Assembly: GCA_030625685.1 (NCBI GenBank)
Contig: DAOUQJ010000011.1
Location: 1-64,000 of the forward strand
Source: Oscillospiraceae bacterium
GTDB lineage: Bacteria > Bacillota > Clostridia > Oscillospirales > Oscillospiraceae
DNA: 64,000 nucleotides
Reading direction: 5' to 3'
The position numbers and the translations under genes are program-made. The notes below the pieces were generated by a model. It did no database searches. It saw nothing but the letters and a program-made list of their open reading frames with translations, and was not told the origin of the DNA. This document shows, in pieces, positions 45,565-53,288 of the stretch. Every line of letters begins with the position of its first letter. Positions within the stretch are counted from its first letter, which is position 1.

Positions 45565-46047
45565 CTATTCCAATATTAGAGGACAGACCAAATGATTACT
45601 ATTACTGCTTCTCATATAATATAGTTTTTCTTCATAATTTTCATTTTCACGTTCAATTAATGCATGAGCAACGCCTCTTCTTTGTGGGACAACAACTTCA
45701 ATAAACTCGTATTCATCCTTTTGATGAAGTTCGAGAGATATATAGATTTGTGGTTTTATTGCGTATTGCGTACTTTCAACTATTGCATTCATAAATCGTT
45801 CTATACCTGAATGTTTTTCATCTCCAAGCTCATCAAAGATGCCTCTACCTTCAGGTTCACCGTCCGTTTTTATACCAATGATAATTCGTCCACCTTCTCT
45901 ATTAGCAAAAGCAACTATTGATTCATGCAGGGGCTTTAATATCAAACATCCAACTGGATTAATCAATTTGCTTGTTTCTTTCAACTCAAAGTGCATATCT
46001 TCATTGTGCTTTGTTTTTGCCTTTTCAATAATATCTTCAGTTTTCAT
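45565..46047 (-). CDS. AlbA_2/Schlafen-type putative DNA-binding protein
   Basis: 160 aa from ATG 46047, 6 nt after AGGAGG (GTG at 46053 overlaps the site). Pattern of the AlbA_2 domain: HFELKETSKLINP, a central LHESIVAFANREGGRIIIGIKTDGEPEGR, SIQPQIYISL-like strand and EVVVPQRRGVAHAL. Only the domain itself is present; many relatives carry an extra C-terminal DNA-binding or ATPase part. Function not known; related domains occur in defence and regulator proteins. Confidence 0.85.
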   Translation of the reverse strand: MKTEDIIEKAKTKHNEDMHFELKETSKLINPVGCLILKPLHESIVAFANREGGRIIIGIKTDGEPEGRGIFDELGDEKHSGIERFMNAIVESTQYAIKPQIYISLELHQKDEYEFIEVVVPQRRGVAHALIERENENYEEKLYYMRSSNSNHLVCPLILE

Positions 46048-46161
46048 ATACACCCTCCTATTTCATAATTGCACTAAATGTAAAACTAATATAATATTGT
46101 GCAACATCTTATGTCAACAAGATTAGCAATTCCAAAAAGTATAATTAAACCAAATAACTGC

Positions 46162-46873
46162 ATAAAATGGATTAACAAGGTCGTTGTAAAAGTTATAGAA
46201 AAAAGAGGTTGATGCTACCTAAAAGCCATTTATTAAGTCAGTGGTGAATGCTGTTTTAAAAGTTCTACTGATTGTTGCAATCATTGGAGTACTCGGCATA
46301 GAAACAACATCATTCGTGGCTCTTTTTGGTGCCGCTGGTCTTGCTGTAGGTCTTGCTTTTCAAGGCTCATTATGGAACTTTGCAGGTGGCGTACTTATAC
46401 TCGTAACCAAACCCTTTAAAATCGGAGATTATATCGAGGCAACTGGGTATGGTGGTACAGTCGAAACGATTCAGCTATTATATACTGATATAGTAACTGT
46501 TGATAACAAAGTAATACGAATTCCTAATGGAAATCTTTCCAATGCCAGTGTCGTAAACTATTCTGAAAAGACTACTCGTCGTGTGGATTTTCAGTTCAGT
46601 GCAGCATATGAAGCAGACACTGCTCAAGTTATTCAAGTATTACAAAAAATTCTAGCAGATCATCCACAAACCCTAAAAGATCCAGAACCTTTTGTTAGAA
46701 TGTCAGAGCATGGAGGTAGCACCATTGTGTATACTGTCAGAGTATGGGCTAATGCATCAAATTATTGGACAATATATTTTGATATCCTTGAAAATGTAAA
46801 ATCCCACTTTGATGAAGAAGGGCTGTCAATTCCATATCCTCAACTAGATGTGCATTTGAAAAACAATATCTGA
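46162..46873 (+). pseudogene. 5'-truncated, frameshifted small-conductance mechanosensitive channel (MscS)
   Basis: The long frame (46241-46873) holds the MscS pore helix and cytoplasmic part: VLGIETTSFVALFGAAGLAVGLAFQGSLWNFAGGVLIL, KPFKIGDYIEATGYGGTVETIQLLYT, IRIPNGNLSNASVVNYS. It has no ribosome site or proper start, and the two N-terminal helices are missing. Upstream, IKWINKVVVKVIEKRG is readable in another frame (46162-46209), then VDAT-stop-KPFIKSVV in the main frame. That equals the family sequence ...RGVDATLKPFIKS with a frameshift and a nonsense change. So the gene is dead or at most makes a partial product. Confidence 0.8.
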
Positions 46874-47077
46874 ATTTAAAATTCATATTTCAAACAAATG
46901 CACATAAGTAGTATGCACTTTATCCTTGAGAATAACGCAATTTTGTTAATTGTACAATTGCATTCTTAATAAGGTGTTATATTTTTAGTTTTGAAATATA
47001 AAAAAAACAAATAGGTCCTAAAGTGTTAGAATCTCTGAACTTAGTATACTGACAACTATATCATAACAAAGCTTTAA

Positions 47078-47112
47078 AAGCTCCGCCTTACCAATAAGCT
47101 AAGGTGGTGCTT
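47078..47112. other. Imperfect 13-bp hairpin, uncertain role
   Basis: AAGCTCCGCCTTA pairs with TAAGGTGGTGCTT (one mismatch, one wobble), 9-nt loop. Could end transcripts of the MscS remnant. The rest of 46874-47257 contains no recognisable feature. Confidence 0.35.
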
Positions 47113-47257
47113 CATTTATGTGATATTGCCGTTGTGTATATCAACTGATTTAGCATAGATAATTTCTTTTCAAAACAAAGTGCAATATATTCATAATTCT
47201 ATAACTCTCTAAATATATTTGCTTACATAAGCTTTTTTACTAGAGAGGAAATAGCAA

Positions 47258-48421
47258 ATGAAAATTTTTTTAAAACTAATAGTATACTTTATGGTTTTAA
47301 TATTATCTGCATTGTTTATTTATTGGGGAAATTTTTATATAAACAATCAAGCATCTAATGAGGGTATATTATTTCAGCGAGAAGAAGAATTGGACACGCT
47401 TGTCTTTGCAAAAATAATTTCAATTGATAAGACGATTACAGATCAATTCGATCCATCCTCAAAAGAAATATTGTTTACTGCTCAAATCATCAGAGATGAC
47501 CAACATTCAGATCAGATTATTCAGGGTAAGCAAATTTTAAATAATGCAATTAAGAACACGACTGCCATTTCTATAGGAGACAAGGTTGTACTGTTAGCCT
47601 ATGGAGATGAATTTCTTTTCCAGTATTATTATCGATTTGAACAAGTGATTTTAATAGGTCTATTGCTAATGAGTTGTATACTGATTATGGGTGGAATTAA
47701 GGGGATCAATACAATTATATCTCTGACCTTTACATGTTTATCCATATTTTTTGTTTTTATTCCATCAATCAAAGTTGGATATAATATTTACTGTTCAACA
47801 GTCTTAATCTGTCTTTATATTATAGTGATGACATTAATAATTATATATGGAATAAGCAAAAAAAGTATCTCTGCTGCTTTAGGTTGTATCACTGGAGTGA
47901 TTTTCTCATGGATAATAACTGTTTTCACGAATGAATGGATGAAACTTACAGGATATCTCAATGAAGATATGTACAGGTTAAGTCATCTCTTTGGTATTGA
48001 CGTTGATGTTAAAGCAATATTATTTTCTATGATAACAATTGGAGCTCTGGGCGCAATCATGGATGTGTCAATTTCAATTACTTCATCCTTATGCGAAATA
48101 AAAGAAAATAATCGTAATATAAGCAATAGCATGTTGATAAAATCAGGAATAAGAATTGGACGTGATATAATGGGGACAATGGCCAATACATTGATTTTAG
48201 CGTATATTGGAAGTTCTCTTGTTGTTGTTTTACTATATGCAGGTTCAAATTATCCAATACTTAGTTTATTAAATAAAGAGGAGATTATTTTTGAATTTCT
48301 ACATTCACTCATCGGTAGTTTGAGTCTCATGATTACAATCCCATTCACCTCATGCATAGCTTCTTTTATGCTTGTAGAAAAAAACCACCGTAGTAAAAAA
48401 TATTACAGGACTCCTAGATAG
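47258..48421 (+). CDS. YibE/F-family membrane protein (copy 2)
   Basis: 387 aa, ATG 47258 with AGAGAGGAAATAGCAA upstream. Same plan as the copy at 36.6 kb: N-terminal helix, extracytoplasmic domain, then about 7 helices with MGGIKGINTIISLTFTCLSIFFVF, ALGAIMDVSISITSSLCE and KSGIRIGRDIMGTMANTLILAYIGSS. Sequence is clearly diverged, so an old duplication or separate acquisition. Stands alone, not with a NUDIX gene. Function not known. Confidence 0.9.
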   Translation: MKIFLKLIVYFMVLILSALFIYWGNFYINNQASNEGILFQREEELDTLVFAKIISIDKTITDQFDPSSKEILFTAQIIRDDQHSDQIIQGKQILNNAIKNTTAISIGDKVVLLAYGDEFLFQYYYRFEQVILIGLLLMSCILIMGGIKGINTIISLTFTCLSIFFVFIPSIKVGYNIYCSTVLICLYIIVMTLIIIYGISKKSISAALGCITGVIFSWIITVFTNEWMKLTGYLNEDMYRLSHLFGIDVDVKAILFSMITIGALGAIMDVSISITSSLCEIKENNRNISNSMLIKSGIRIGRDIMGTMANTLILAYIGSSLVVVLLYAGSNYPILSLLNKEEIIFEFLHSLIGSLSLMITIPFTSCIASFMLVEKNHRSKKYYRTPR

Positions 48422-48580
48422 GTATCATCCATTAATGTTTGTTTTGAAATTCTGCAAATGCTATTCTAAAGTACGAATGATTTGATATTAAAATTTGAAT
48501 TTTAAGCGAGTAAATATTTGACCTAATTTTATAATGCATGATATAATTTTACTATAAATTTATTAATTGAGGTAATGAAT

Positions 48581-48754
48581 GTGAATCTTATCAATTGTCC
48601 TGAATGTGGCAAAAAAGATGTAAGAGACAAAGCTCTTAAATGCCCTACATGTGGTTTTGTCTTATCCAACGATAGACTTATTTCGAAGTTTGAAATTAAT
48701 ACTTTCGATATTCACTCTCAACAGCATGAGGAAATTAATAACGTAAAATATTAG
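48581..48754 (+). CDS. Short zinc-ribbon protein
   Basis: 57 aa from GTG 48581 (GAGG 8 nt upstream; ATG at 48575 is too close). MNLINCPECGKKDVRDKALKCPTCGFVL: a double CxxC zinc ribbon, then a polar tail ending NVKY. Matches the common short zinc-ribbon proteins of Firmicutes. A terminator follows within 8 bp. Function unknown. Confidence 0.8.
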   Translation: MNLINCPECGKKDVRDKALKCPTCGFVLSNDRLISKFEINTFDIHSQQHEEINNVKY

Positions 48755-48761
48755 AAACTAA

Positions 48762-48799
48762 AAAACACCTTAGCCTTAAGTGAGCTGTAGGTGTTTTTT
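48762..48799 (+). terminator. Terminator after zinc-ribbon gene
   Basis: AAAACACCT / AGGTGTTTT with inner partial pairing (AGC/GCT), then TT. Confidence 0.8.
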
Positions 48800-48904
48800 A
48801 AATTTCTAGGATAAAACTTTTTGTTACCCTTTTTGCTTATTAGCCTTTTATGAGTTCTTCTTATAAGAATCGAAATTATTTAAAATAGTATTATCACGTA
48901 TTCT

Positions 48905-49348
48905 TTATGAATCGATATCTTCATTAGCCTTATTGTCACTGAGTTTAAATAAAAAACTTTGAGTAATAACCCAAACTGCAAAAAACACAATTACAGATAT
49001 TATTATCTCAAGAAAATCTGAAATGTTTGCAAATTCAGGTTTTCTAATAAAAAATTTCACAAAAGTAAAAGTAATCGAGCCTATAATAGCTCCAACCATA
49101 TTAACTTTTTTTCTGGTATATTTACTTCTGTAGGTTAAGTATAAACCTTTCAATACATTGTTAATTGTCACATATATTGAAATTCCTATTGTAAGCAAGA
49201 AAATATCAATATACTCAGATAAGTTCTGCCCAAGCATAAATTGCCTATAAAGTAAGATCGCCCATAATCCTAAAAAGCATAGACCAAAAGCACTTGAGTA
49301 AATTGATTTTTTCTCAGAGAGAATTCTTTCATCTTCAATTCGTTTCAT
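48905..49348 (-). CDS. DUF6773-like small membrane protein
   Basis: 147 aa from ATG 49348, overlapping the XRE gene stop (ATGA) with GGGAGG 7 nt upstream. Begins MKRIEDERILSEKKSIYSSAF, then four predicted helices (FGLCFLGLWAILLY, IFLLTIGISIYVTI, MVGAIIGSITFTFVKFF, ISVIVFFAVWVITQSFLF). This two-gene layout (small XRE regulator plus 4-helix protein) is frequent in Firmicutes; function unknown. Confidence 0.75.
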   Translation of the reverse strand: MKRIEDERILSEKKSIYSSAFGLCFLGLWAILLYRQFMLGQNLSEYIDIFLLTIGISIYVTINNVLKGLYLTYRSKYTRKKVNMVGAIIGSITFTFVKFFIRKPEFANISDFLEIIISVIVFFAVWVITQSFLFKLSDNKANEDIDS

Positions 49349-49545
49349 TCTGATTCCTCCCAAAAAATATCATTTAAGGTTTTATTGAGCACCTTACAAA
49401 TAGAAATGCATAGTTTTAATGTTGGATTATAGTTTCCTGATTCAATCATTCCAATCGTCTGTCTTGTAACTCCTACCAAATCTCCTAATTTCTCTTGAGA
49501 TAAATCTTTCTCAATTCGTGCAATCTTTAACTTAAGATTCTTCAT
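49345..49545 (-). CDS. Small XRE-family regulator
   Basis: 66 aa from ATG 49545 (MKNLKLKIARIEKDLSQEKLGDLVGV), the usual N-terminus of this family, with GGTGG 8 nt upstream. HTH: LSQEKLGDLVGVTRQTIGMIESGNYNP, then LCISICKVLNKTLNDIFW. Little more than the DNA-binding domain. Co-transcribed and overlapping with the DUF6773-like gene; probably controls that pair. Confidence 0.9.
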   Translation of the reverse strand: MKNLKLKIARIEKDLSQEKLGDLVGVTRQTIGMIESGNYNPTLKLCISICKVLNKTLNDIFWEESE

Positions 49546-49585
49546 TAGCCATACCACCATCTCCAATGTAAACGATTATGAACTA

Positions 49586-49614
49586 ATAATATTATATATC
49601 TGTCTTAATGTCAA
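49586..49614 (-). promoter_or_regulatory. Promoter of the XRE-DUF6773 pair
   Basis: TTGACA (49609-49614), 17-nt spacer, TATTAT (49586-49591) on the minus strand. Confidence 0.75.
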
Positions 49615-49865
49615 GTATATTTTACATAAAGATTAAAGGCTATTAGCATATTCAATTTGAGCATTGTTATAAAAATTCAACTCTACAAGCATCTATACTC
49701 CCCATGATGTTAGTAATCATCTTATCATTCATCTTGCTGGTTTATTAATAAATACTTTAGCATCTCTCTAAATTTCTAATACAGCATTTTTAATATACTC
49801 TTGCTAATTACCTTCATAGTCAATAAGGGTTTACCTTTTCGGTTATCCCTCAAATTTTCAATAAT
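49615..49865. other. Gene-free stretch
   Basis: Between the XRE promoter and the MATE gene end. No ORF, hairpin with T-run or repeat recognised, so the MATE transcript has no clear terminator. Confidence 0.4.
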
Positions 49866-51308
49866 TTAATTTTCAATCTCTAAATTAGAGTTGCATCCTA
49901 TTTCCAATTCACTCTTTTCAGTATGTTTTTGAATCAAATCATCATTTACGATATTTCTTATCCATTGCAGAGACCTATACCTTTTTATTATAAAGATAGC
50001 TTTTACTATCTCTTCTACTGAAGCAAATGCAACAACAGATTGTATGGATAAATGCCAAACAAATGTAGCTACCATAGCTAAAGGTATGCCAATACACCAA
50101 AGTGTAATGGCTTGCAGTAACGCTCCGTAAGTCGCATCTCCACCACCTCTAAGTATTCCAACTATCATAACCATATTGCTGACTCTAACAACCATTATGA
50201 TTGCAAATATGTATAATATATGAATTGTTGTTAACTTAGCTTCTGCTGATATGTTAAAAGGACAAACTATTAATTTTGCCAACGCAAAAAGTATAATACC
50301 TAAAACTAAAGACAGTATCATAGATAACTTTACTATTTTCTTAGCTGATTCTATAGCAACATCTTCTCTATTGGCTCCAATTTCATTTCCAATAATAACT
50401 ACCGATGAGTATGAAAGTCCAAAAGCAAAAATCATAAACAAATTCATTATACTCGTACAGATTTGCATGGCAGCTGCTTCTCCTGTACCCATTTGTGCAT
50501 ATATTGCTATATATGTAATATTGCCTAGCCCCCAACAAGCTTCGTTCAATACTATGGGCGTAGTAACTGTCCATAAGGTTTTTTTCAATTGTTTATCTAG
50601 ACAAGTTATATCTTTTAATTTGATATCTAAAACTTTATCTTTAAAATACACAATGAATAATATTAAACTACATTCAAAAATTCTTGCTATAATAGTAGCA
50701 ATTGCAGCCCCTTGAACCTTCATCTCTGGCATTCCAAAATTACCGAATATAAGCACATAGTTTAACACTGCATTGATTATGAACCCTAATAAGCTCGCAA
50801 ACATAGGTAAGTTAGTATTTTTTATACTTCTAAGTGCTGATGCAAAAACGAGGGAAATTCCAGTAAATAGGTAACTTATCACTGTTAACTTCAAGTATTT
50901 GCTTCCAAACTCTACTACACGTAAATCTCGATTAAATAGTTCAATTATTTTTTCAGGTATTATTATACCTGAGATAATAAAAATCAACGATATCACTATG
51001 CTAATTACAATACACTTACTTAGAACTTTTTTAATTTTATCCCTATCGTTATTTCCCCATAACTGAGCAACTAAAACCCCACACCCTCCAGCGACACCCA
51101 ATGTAAATAGAGTAAACAGAAAATAATATTGATTGGCAATTCCCACGGAGGCTATTTCTATTTCTCCCAATTTACCAATCATCATAGTATCCAACATATT
51201 TAGTGATGTTGTTATTAAATTTTGTAACATGATAGGCAAAGTTAATATCAGTAGATGTTTATAAAATGCAATATTATCCTTATCCCCTTTTATCAAGTGA
51301 GCAATCAT
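49866..51308 (-). CDS. MATE-family multidrug/cation exporter
   Basis: 480 aa, ATG 51308 with AAGAGGAGAATTTAG before it. Twelve membrane helices in two homologous halves: LTLPIMLQNLITTSLNMLDTMMIGKLGEIEIASVGIANQ and a second-half VTTPIVLNEACWGLGNITYIAIYAQMGTGEAAAMQI. Na+ or H+ driven efflux of drugs or other cations by family knowledge. Transcription starts about 118 bp upstream and must pass an intrinsic terminator in the leader before reaching the gene, so expression is probably conditional. Confidence 0.95.
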   Translation of the reverse strand: MIAHLIKGDKDNIAFYKHLLILTLPIMLQNLITTSLNMLDTMMIGKLGEIEIASVGIANQYYFLFTLFTLGVAGGCGVLVAQLWGNNDRDKIKKVLSKCIVISIVISLIFIISGIIIPEKIIELFNRDLRVVEFGSKYLKLTVISYLFTGISLVFASALRSIKNTNLPMFASLLGFIINAVLNYVLIFGNFGMPEMKVQGAAIATIIARIFECSLILFIVYFKDKVLDIKLKDITCLDKQLKKTLWTVTTPIVLNEACWGLGNITYIAIYAQMGTGEAAAMQICTSIMNLFMIFAFGLSYSSVVIIGNEIGANREDVAIESAKKIVKLSMILSLVLGIILFALAKLIVCPFNISAEAKLTTIHILYIFAIIMVVRVSNMVMIVGILRGGGDATYGALLQAITLWCIGIPLAMVATFVWHLSIQSVVAFASVEEIVKAIFIIKRYRSLQWIRNIVNDDLIQKHTEKSELEIGCNSNLEIEN

Positions 51309-51328
51309 CTAAATTCTCCTCTTAAAAA

Positions 51329-51427
51329 TTATGACATATAAAAAAGCAACCACTTCGTTTTTTTGAAGTGGTTGCCTATCACTTTGATTTTTAACAAATC
51401 ATCATTGCTTTTGAACTGTTTATTCAT
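51329..51427 (-). CDS. Possible leader peptide of the MATE gene
   Basis: ATG 51427 to TAA 51329: 32 codons, MNKQFKSNDDLLKIKVIGNH then FKKTKWLLFYMS. The ATG sits at the predicted transcription start, so it would be leaderless. The terminator hairpin lies inside the ORF. Translation through it would prevent the hairpin from forming. Could also be chance. Confidence 0.35.
   Translation of the reverse strand: MNKQFKSNDDLLKIKVIGNHFKKTKWLLFYMS
51339..51375 (-). terminator. Attenuator-like terminator in the MATE gene leader
   Basis: GCAACCACTTC / GAAGTGGTTGC (51346-51356, 51365-51375), 8-nt loop, T-run TTTTTT on the minus strand, 20 bp before the MATE ribosome site. Upstream AAGTG (minus strand) could pair with the CACTT in the 5' arm as an antiterminator. 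Confidence 0.8.
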
Positions 51428-51432
51428 AACGT

Positions 51433-51461
51433 ATTATAAAGATAACGTCCTTCTATGTCAA
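51433..51461 (-). promoter_or_regulatory. Consensus promoter of the MATE gene
   Basis: TTGACA (51456-51461), 17-nt spacer, TATAAT (51433-51438) on the minus strand: a perfect match. Start point near 51426. Confidence 0.9.
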
Positions 51462-51716
51462 TCATAATTTAATATCGGTACTATATTTTTCTTAACTTGT
51501 AAGCATATCAATCAAAGGATTACCAGTAGTATTGATTTTAAAACCAACTATTGGAATAAATAAAAATATTTGTTATTATATATTAAGTCTTGATTACTTT
51601 GATATGGCAACTTATTTATTAAAGCAAGCACGTGATTAGATTTGAGCTATTATGCACTAAAGACAATATAAACTTTAATGTCCCTAAAAATATCTGTTGA
51701 AAGAGGGCACTACTCA

Positions 51717-52052
51717 ATGACCATTTTATTAATAATTATTTTTATCTTTTTAACCCTCTTACAAACACTTACCTTTCTATCTAAAGAAAAAGAAATTAGA
51801 AACAGTAAAATATTAACCATAGTATTTTTTCTCGGAATTTATCATTCTCTCAACCATATACCAAACGAAACACTGAAAACATATCTATTCTTATGTTATG
51901 GTGTTTATTTGATGTCTTTAAATATCTTTATAATTCTAAGAAAACCACGCGATCCCATAAAAAATGTAAAGAAAAATATCTTGATTTCTATATTGAGTTT
52001 GATTTTTTATATTGCATGTATTCTACTCGGAAATAAACTGAACTTTCTATAA
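51717..52052 (+). CDS. Hypothetical membrane protein
   Basis: 111 aa from ATG 51717 (AGAGGG 9 nt upstream); an earlier ATG at 51678 lacks a site. About four predicted helices: MTILLIIIFIFLTLLQTLTFL, ILTIVFFLGIYHSL, TYLFLCYGVYLMSLNIFIIL, ILISILSLIFYIACILLG. Basic loop KEKEIRNSK and RKPRDPIKNVKK between them. I do not recognise a family. First gene of the accessory island. Confidence 0.5.
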   Translation: MTILLIIIFIFLTLLQTLTFLSKEKEIRNSKILTIVFFLGIYHSLNHIPNETLKTYLFLCYGVYLMSLNIFIILRKPRDPIKNVKKNILISILSLIFYIACILLGNKLNFL

Positions 52053-52118
52053 CATCGAAGTATTTGTATCTTTCATTGGCTTAATTAGTTTGAGGAGCCA
52101 ACGCTATATAATCAAAAA

Positions 52119-52205
52119 AACAACCCCAAAGAAACTTTGTTCTTAATGTTTTGATGGGGCTATTATTTAGTAATCTCTTATGTGGACTGCATCTTATATC
52201 ATCAG
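52119..52205 (-). pseudogene. Tyrosine recombinase scrap with its terminator (copy 1)
   Basis: 52119-52165 closely repeats the terminator of the recombinase at 59344-59396 (CAACCCCAAAGAAACTTTG and ATGGGGCTATT versus TAACCCCAAAGAAGCTTTG and ATGGGGTTATT). Directly beyond it the minus strand reads SDDIRCSPHK (52175-52205), matching DDTIRCSPHT in the later copy. The about 170 bp that should separate them are deleted. Only this scrap remains. Confidence 0.55.
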
Positions 52206-52427
52206 ATAAATTATCCTCTTCACTTGAAACTTTACCCAATATCACAAAATAGTCATTTTAAATATAATTTGTTTGAAGTGTGCATAAAATGTTCTATCAT
52301 CTCATACTAAGTAATCTAATTTTCTTCATATATCTACATCACATTTCAGGCATAATAAATAACTATACAGCTTTAATAATTTATTCTCTGCTACAAATAT
52401 TACGTATATTACCAACCAAGTTATTCA

Positions 52428-52456
52428 TTGACTTAATCATTCTTATATGCAATAAT
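52428..52456 (+). promoter_or_regulatory. Promoter of the DMT-type transporter leader
   Basis: TTGACT (52428-52433), 17-nt spacer, AATAAT (52451-52456). Start point near 52463. Confidence 0.6.
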
Positions 52457-52462
52457 ATAGGT

Positions 52463-52601
52463 AATTTAATTTTAACCGACGTATTGCCACCGGGTAATAC
52501 GATTCCAGGTGTTTAAACATATTCCGTTAGGTCTTTGAAGGAATATCGTTTAAGCATTTTTTTGTTGTAAATCTAATAATTGTTTGAAGAGGAGTAAATA
52601 T
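52463..52601 (+). ncRNA. Riboswitch-like leader of the DMT-type transporter gene
   Basis: Between promoter and gene lie: hairpin 1 (52480-52501; 9 bp, CGTATTGCC with GGGTAATACG, tetraloop ACCG); a segment whose GGTG (52508-52511) can pair with CACC (52488-52491) in the top of hairpin 1, giving a pseudoknot; then a 13-bp terminator stem with T7 (52513-52563). The gene's ribosome site is 30 bp further. Compact aptamer plus terminator before an efflux-type gene is typical of a transcriptional riboswitch. Guanidine-sensing classes commonly control such transporters, but I could not confirm a match to any known class. Confidence 0.5.
52513..52563 (+). terminator. Leader terminator before the DMT-type transporter gene
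   Basis: TTAAACATATTCC pairs with GGAATAT-C-GTTTAA (one bulged C), 14-nt loop, then GCATTTTTTTG. It stands before, not after, a gene on this strand, so it likely acts as a conditional terminator. Confidence 0.8.
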
Positions 52602-53033
52602 ATGTTCTACTATTTATCAATACCTATAATTGTATTATCCAACGTCTTTTATCACCTTGCAAGTAAAAAAGTGCCTGATAGTACAAATCCATTCTTCTTT
52701 GTTATGGTATCCTATGTAATTGGTTTTGGACTTGCTGCACTTGCTTTTGTAATCACTTCAGGCGAAAAAAATCTTGTTAAAAGCGTTCTTGACCAAAGCA
52801 AACTAATAAACTGGACGCCTATTGCCCTGGGCATTTCTGTCATAGGTTTAGAAGTTGGAAATGTTCTAATGTACCGTTCTGGTTGGGATATAAGCAAAGG
52901 TGCTCTATTATGTAATATAATTTTAGCAGGCGTTTTGTTGATCATTGGTACTGTTTTTTTCAAGGAAGAATTTAATTTAAAACATATATTGGGTTTGCTT
53001 TGTTGTATTATGGGTTTGTATTTGTTTAAATAA
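52602..53033 (+). CDS. Small DMT/EamA-like transporter (half-size)
   Basis: 143 aa from ATG 52602 (AGAGGAGTAAATAT). Five predicted helices; the drug/metabolite transporter half-repeat pattern is visible (YYLSIPIIVLSNVFYHLASKKV, LGISVIGLEVGNVLMYRSGWDIS, LCNIILAGVLLIIGTVFFKEEF, LKHILGLLCCIMGLYLF). A single half unit, so it must dimerise, as in SMR exporters. Substrate unknown; the riboswitch-like leader may name it once the ligand is known. Confidence 0.8.
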   Translation: MFYYLSIPIIVLSNVFYHLASKKVPDSTNPFFFVMVSYVIGFGLAALAFVITSGEKNLVKSVLDQSKLINWTPIALGISVIGLEVGNVLMYRSGWDISKGALLCNIILAGVLLIIGTVFFKEEFNLKHILGLLCCIMGLYLFK

Positions 53034-53051
53034 CAAGTCAAATGTAAGAAA

Positions 53052-53203
53052 TTAAAGATTTATGCAGAGTATTGCGAAGAACACGAAGAAGCTGAGGAGT
53101 AACTTCTTCTGCTTGTTTTTTAGCCCTAATCTTCTCATCTTACTTTCCGCAACCCATTCATTACCATACTCAAATTTTTTACCACAGTAATTACATACTG
53201 ATA
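53052..53203 (-). pseudogene. Fragment of a Cys-containing (zinc-finger-like) gene
   Basis: Open frame ending at TAA 53052: SVCNYCGKKFEYGNEW, then VAESKMRRLGLKNKQKK and a hydrophobic end LLLSFFVFFA. Reads like real protein, but there is no start codon or ribosome site and the frame closes upstream. I do not recognise the family. Confidence 0.35.
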
Positions 53204-53235
53204 ATAATAATCTATTCACCACATTTCAGACATAA

Positions 53236-53267
53236 TAAAAACGCCAACCTTTCGGTTAACGCTTTTA
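53236..53267 (-). terminator. Terminator of the carboxypeptidase-regulatory repeat gene
   Basis: Minus strand: AAAAGCGTTAACC, GAAA tetraloop, GGTTGGCGTTTTT (two G-U pairs). Confidence 0.8.
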
Positions 53268-53288
53268 ATACATTTATAACTTTTTTAA

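Noticed and set aside
52280-52516. 78-codon hydrophobic frame on the plus strand
   Set aside because: No ribosome site; it overlaps the promoter, hairpin 1 and part of the terminator of the DMT-gene leader. Better explained as non-coding leader.
52341-53239. ACATTTCAG(G/A)CATAATAAA at 52341 and 53221
   Set aside because: Nineteen bases with one mismatch in AT-rich DNA; no structure or gene relation found. Could be a remnant of a duplicated gene end, but not supported.
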